This document shows positions 58,798 through 60,404 of a DNA stretch of 60,404 nucleotides, one piece after another (position 1 is the first letter of the stretch; each line of letters begins with the position of its first letter). The notes under the pieces are model-generated. The model was not told where the DNA came from, ran no database searches, and was given only the letters and a program-made list of their open reading frames with translations. Location of the stretch: positions 1 through 60,404 of the forward strand of contig CAINOC010000042.1 of the NCBI GenBank assembly GCA_903851385.1, written 5' to 3'. This DNA is from an uncultured Chlorobiaceae bacterium (lineage in GTDB: Bacteria > Bacteroidota > Chlorobiia > Chlorobiales > Chlorobiaceae). The translations under genes were made by a program, and so were the position numbers.

Positions 58798-59385
58798 ATG
58801 AAGGCTACAATGGCTAAACTTATTGCGTTTTTTCTTTTTTTCAGCACTCTTTCAGGGTGTGGCTATAACAGTATTCAGCTGAATGAAGAGGCAGTTAATC
58901 ACTCTTGGGGTGATCTTGAGTCACAGCTGCAGCGCAGGGCTGATCTCGTTCCTAATCTTGTAGCAACAGTAAAAGGTGCTGCAAACTTTGAAAAAGAGAC
59001 CTTGACGGCTGTTATTGACGCAAGATCAAAAGCAACAGGTATTCAGCTTACTCCTGCGATGCTCAGTGACCCTGCTGCCATGGCAAAATTCCGTGAAGCG
59101 CAGGGCAATCTCTCTTCAACTCTTTCGCGCCTGCTGGTAACAGTTGAACGGTATCCTGAACTCAAGGCAAACCAGAACTTCAGAGACCTGCAGAATCAGC
59201 TGGAAGGAACAGAGAACCGTATCAGTGTTGCTCGTCAGCGATATAATGCTGCTGTTGAGACGTTTAATTTCTCAATCAGGCAGTTTCCAAACTCTCTGAC
59301 AAACTCACTTATGCTGAAACTGAAACCAAAAGAGTACTTTAAGGCTGATGCAGCCGCTAAAGTCGTACCGGGAGTAAAATTCTGA
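58798..59385 (+). CDS. lemA: LemA-family lipoprotein
   Basis: A 195-residue LemA protein: signal with lipobox [10 protein letters not shown] (Cys at ~21), then the family core [30 protein letters not shown] and the long helical hairpin ([45 protein letters not shown]). LemA is a widely conserved envelope protein of uncertain role. It commonly precedes a TPM-domain gene, as it does here with a gap of about 25 bases. AGGAGAGA precedes the ATG. Confidence 0.93.
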   Translation: MKATMAKLIAFFLFFSTLSGCGYNSIQLNEEAVNHSWGDLESQLQRRADLVPNLVATVKGAANFEKETLTAVIDARSKATGIQLTPAMLSDPAAMAKFREAQGNLSSTLSRLLVTVERYPELKANQNFRDLQNQLEGTENRISVARQRYNAAVETFNFSIRQFPNSLTNSLMLKLKPKEYFKADAAAKVVPGVKF

Positions 59386-59408
59386 TTAGACCAAGTACCA
59401 AATCGCCA

Positions 59409-60152
59409 TTGGTGAGGCGGGGATCGTGGATTATCTCCACGATCCTCCTGGTTGGAGTTCTGCAGCTTCTGACGTTTAGCACTCTCTTTGCGGCACTTGC
59501 GGTACCTGCTCTTACCGGTCGGGTCAATGATTATGCCGGAATGATTTCTGCGCCAGCCAAAGCAGGGATTGAAGCAAAGCTCAAGCAGTTTGAAACCGCC
59601 GAGTCAACACAGATTGTTATTCTTACCGTTCCTTCGCTTAAGGGTGACGTAATAGAGGATTTCTCTATTCGGGTGGCTGAGGCATGGAAAATTGGTCAAA
59701 AAAAGACCGATAATGGCGTCCTGCTCATTGTATCAAGAGATGACCACAAGGTACGCATTGAGGTTGGATATGGACTTGAAGGCAAGCTGACCGATCTGAT
59801 CTCCGGCAGGATTATAAGGGACGAGATTACACCGGCCTTTAAGGCTGGGCAGTTTGATACAGGGTTCGCCAAAGGAGTTGATGCAATTATTGCAGCCGCT
59901 CATGGTGAATACAAGGCAAAGCCTAAAGCTGCGCGTAAAGGCGATTCGCCTTCAATGCCATTACTTTTTATCATCTTCTTTGTCATCTATGTAATTTTCC
60001 AGATTGTTCGAAGATTTTTTGGCGGTGGCTTCGGAGGAGGAGGATTCTTTGGAGGCGGTGGGTTTGGCGGAGATGGTGGTGGCAGCAACGACGACAGTTT
60101 CAGTGGCGGCGGTGGAAGCTTCGGCGGTGGCGGTTCATCTGGCGATTGGTAA
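59409..60152 (+). CDS. TPM-domain protein (YgcG family) with Gly-rich tail
   Basis: A 247-residue protein: signal-like helix (TILLVGVLQLLTFSTLFAALA), a TPM domain (~30-160; ALTGRVNDYAGMIS, VRIEVGYGLEGKLTD, ISGRIIRDEITPAFKAGQFDTGF), then one transmembrane helix (~182-200) and a glycine-rich, serine-containing tail (GGGGFFGGGGFGG...). This order is characteristic of YgcG-type partners of LemA. Start codon is TTG at 59409 or GTG at 59412; both are weak. TPM domains have been shown to be phosphatase-like or adaptor modules, so function is uncertain. Confidence 0.88.
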   Translation: MVRRGSWIISTILLVGVLQLLTFSTLFAALAVPALTGRVNDYAGMISAPAKAGIEAKLKQFETAESTQIVILTVPSLKGDVIEDFSIRVAEAWKIGQKKTDNGVLLIVSRDDHKVRIEVGYGLEGKLTDLISGRIIRDEITPAFKAGQFDTGFAKGVDAIIAAAHGEYKAKPKAARKGDSPSMPLLFIIFFVIYVIFQIVRRFFGGGFGGGGFFGGGGFGGDGGGSNDDSFSGGGGSFGGGGSSGDW

Positions 60153-60404
60153 AATCTGTCTCAAACTCGATCAGCAAGATAACCTTCGGGAGTTCTTGGG
60201 TTACCCTATGTAGTGTCTGAACGAAAAGACGCTATGATATTATATAATAATATGTTATACTGGTATTTGAAGGTCGAAAATATTTGAAAATTTCAGTGAA
60301 TCCTTGATCAAAAGCGTAATAACCCCTGATTATAAGCATTGTTGACTGAAAAAAGGTGTTACAGGGTACCCTCAGACAGAAACCAGCTCCAAACTTCGTT
60401 TTCC

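Noticed and set aside
60220-60270. AT-rich near-palindrome and TATACT near the right window edge
   Set aside because: No matching -35 element at 16-18 bases, and the gene it would serve lies outside the window.

Overview
The window looks like a chromosomal stretch of a green sulfur bacterium (Chlorobium/Pelodictyon type, phylum Chlorobiota). The strongest sign is an adjacent pair of ATP-citrate lyase genes in the aclB-aclA order and subunit sizes known from Chlorobium; this enzyme is the citrate-cleaving step of the reductive TCA cycle. A class II fructose-bisphosphate aldolase, menaquinone synthesis (MenE), rubredoxin and a four-member family of PAS-rich hybrid histidine kinases fit the same lineage. 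The organism name is an inference from gene content; no rRNA or tRNA gene was found. No phage, transposase or CRISPR array is visible, so the stretch is mostly core genome with some accessory genes.

Layout. 1-8740: the end of polyphosphate kinase, then rpiB, a CBS-domain protein, an M20 amidohydrolase, a terminator shared with fba (facing left), the first of two Prc/Tsp proteases, argH, a pirin/quercetinase-like protein and a PhnA-like zinc-ribbon protein. 8917-13682: a small Nif11-like leader gene with a clear promoter, then two hybrid histidine kinases in tandem. 13770-23750 (all minus): katG with a palindrome over its putative promoter, menE, and the arginine operon argC-argJ-argB-argF-argR-argG, with a near-perfect ArgR box upstream of argC. 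24029-27505: a tight operon of a phosphate-binding-like lipoprotein, a membrane diguanylate cyclase and a LolC/FtsX-type permease. 27572-30162 (minus): thiM, and mntH with a universal stress protein.

30163-40965: an intergenic region with heptameric repeats, a kinase-receiver-HD-GYP fusion, three small flavin/oxygenase-type genes, a second LolC-like permease, a CobW-type GTPase and the fourth hybrid kinase. 41105-50473: rubredoxin and a GNAT acetyltransferase; a YbhGFSR-like ABC exporter; a GDT1-family Mn exporter, a phosphopantetheinyl transferase and a FetAB-like metal exporter; then lgt. 50609-60152: aclBA, a cold-shock-type RRM protein, an aldo/keto reductase, a methyltransferase, the second Prc protease, tatA, lemA and a TPM-domain protein. 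From 60153 to the window end (252 bases) I see no gene.

How the genes fit together. The arginine cluster covers the route from N-acetylglutamate to argininosuccinate and carries its own repressor; argH, the final step, is 10 kb away. Signalling is unusually dense: four hybrid kinases sharing an N-terminal module, one with a c-di-GMP hydrolase output, plus one diguanylate cyclase. Metal handling is also well represented (MntH import; GDT1 and FetAB export; CobW GTPase). Start codons were adjusted where a better ribosome-binding site, a signal peptide or alignment of a paralogue supports an internal start; the reasons are in the entries.
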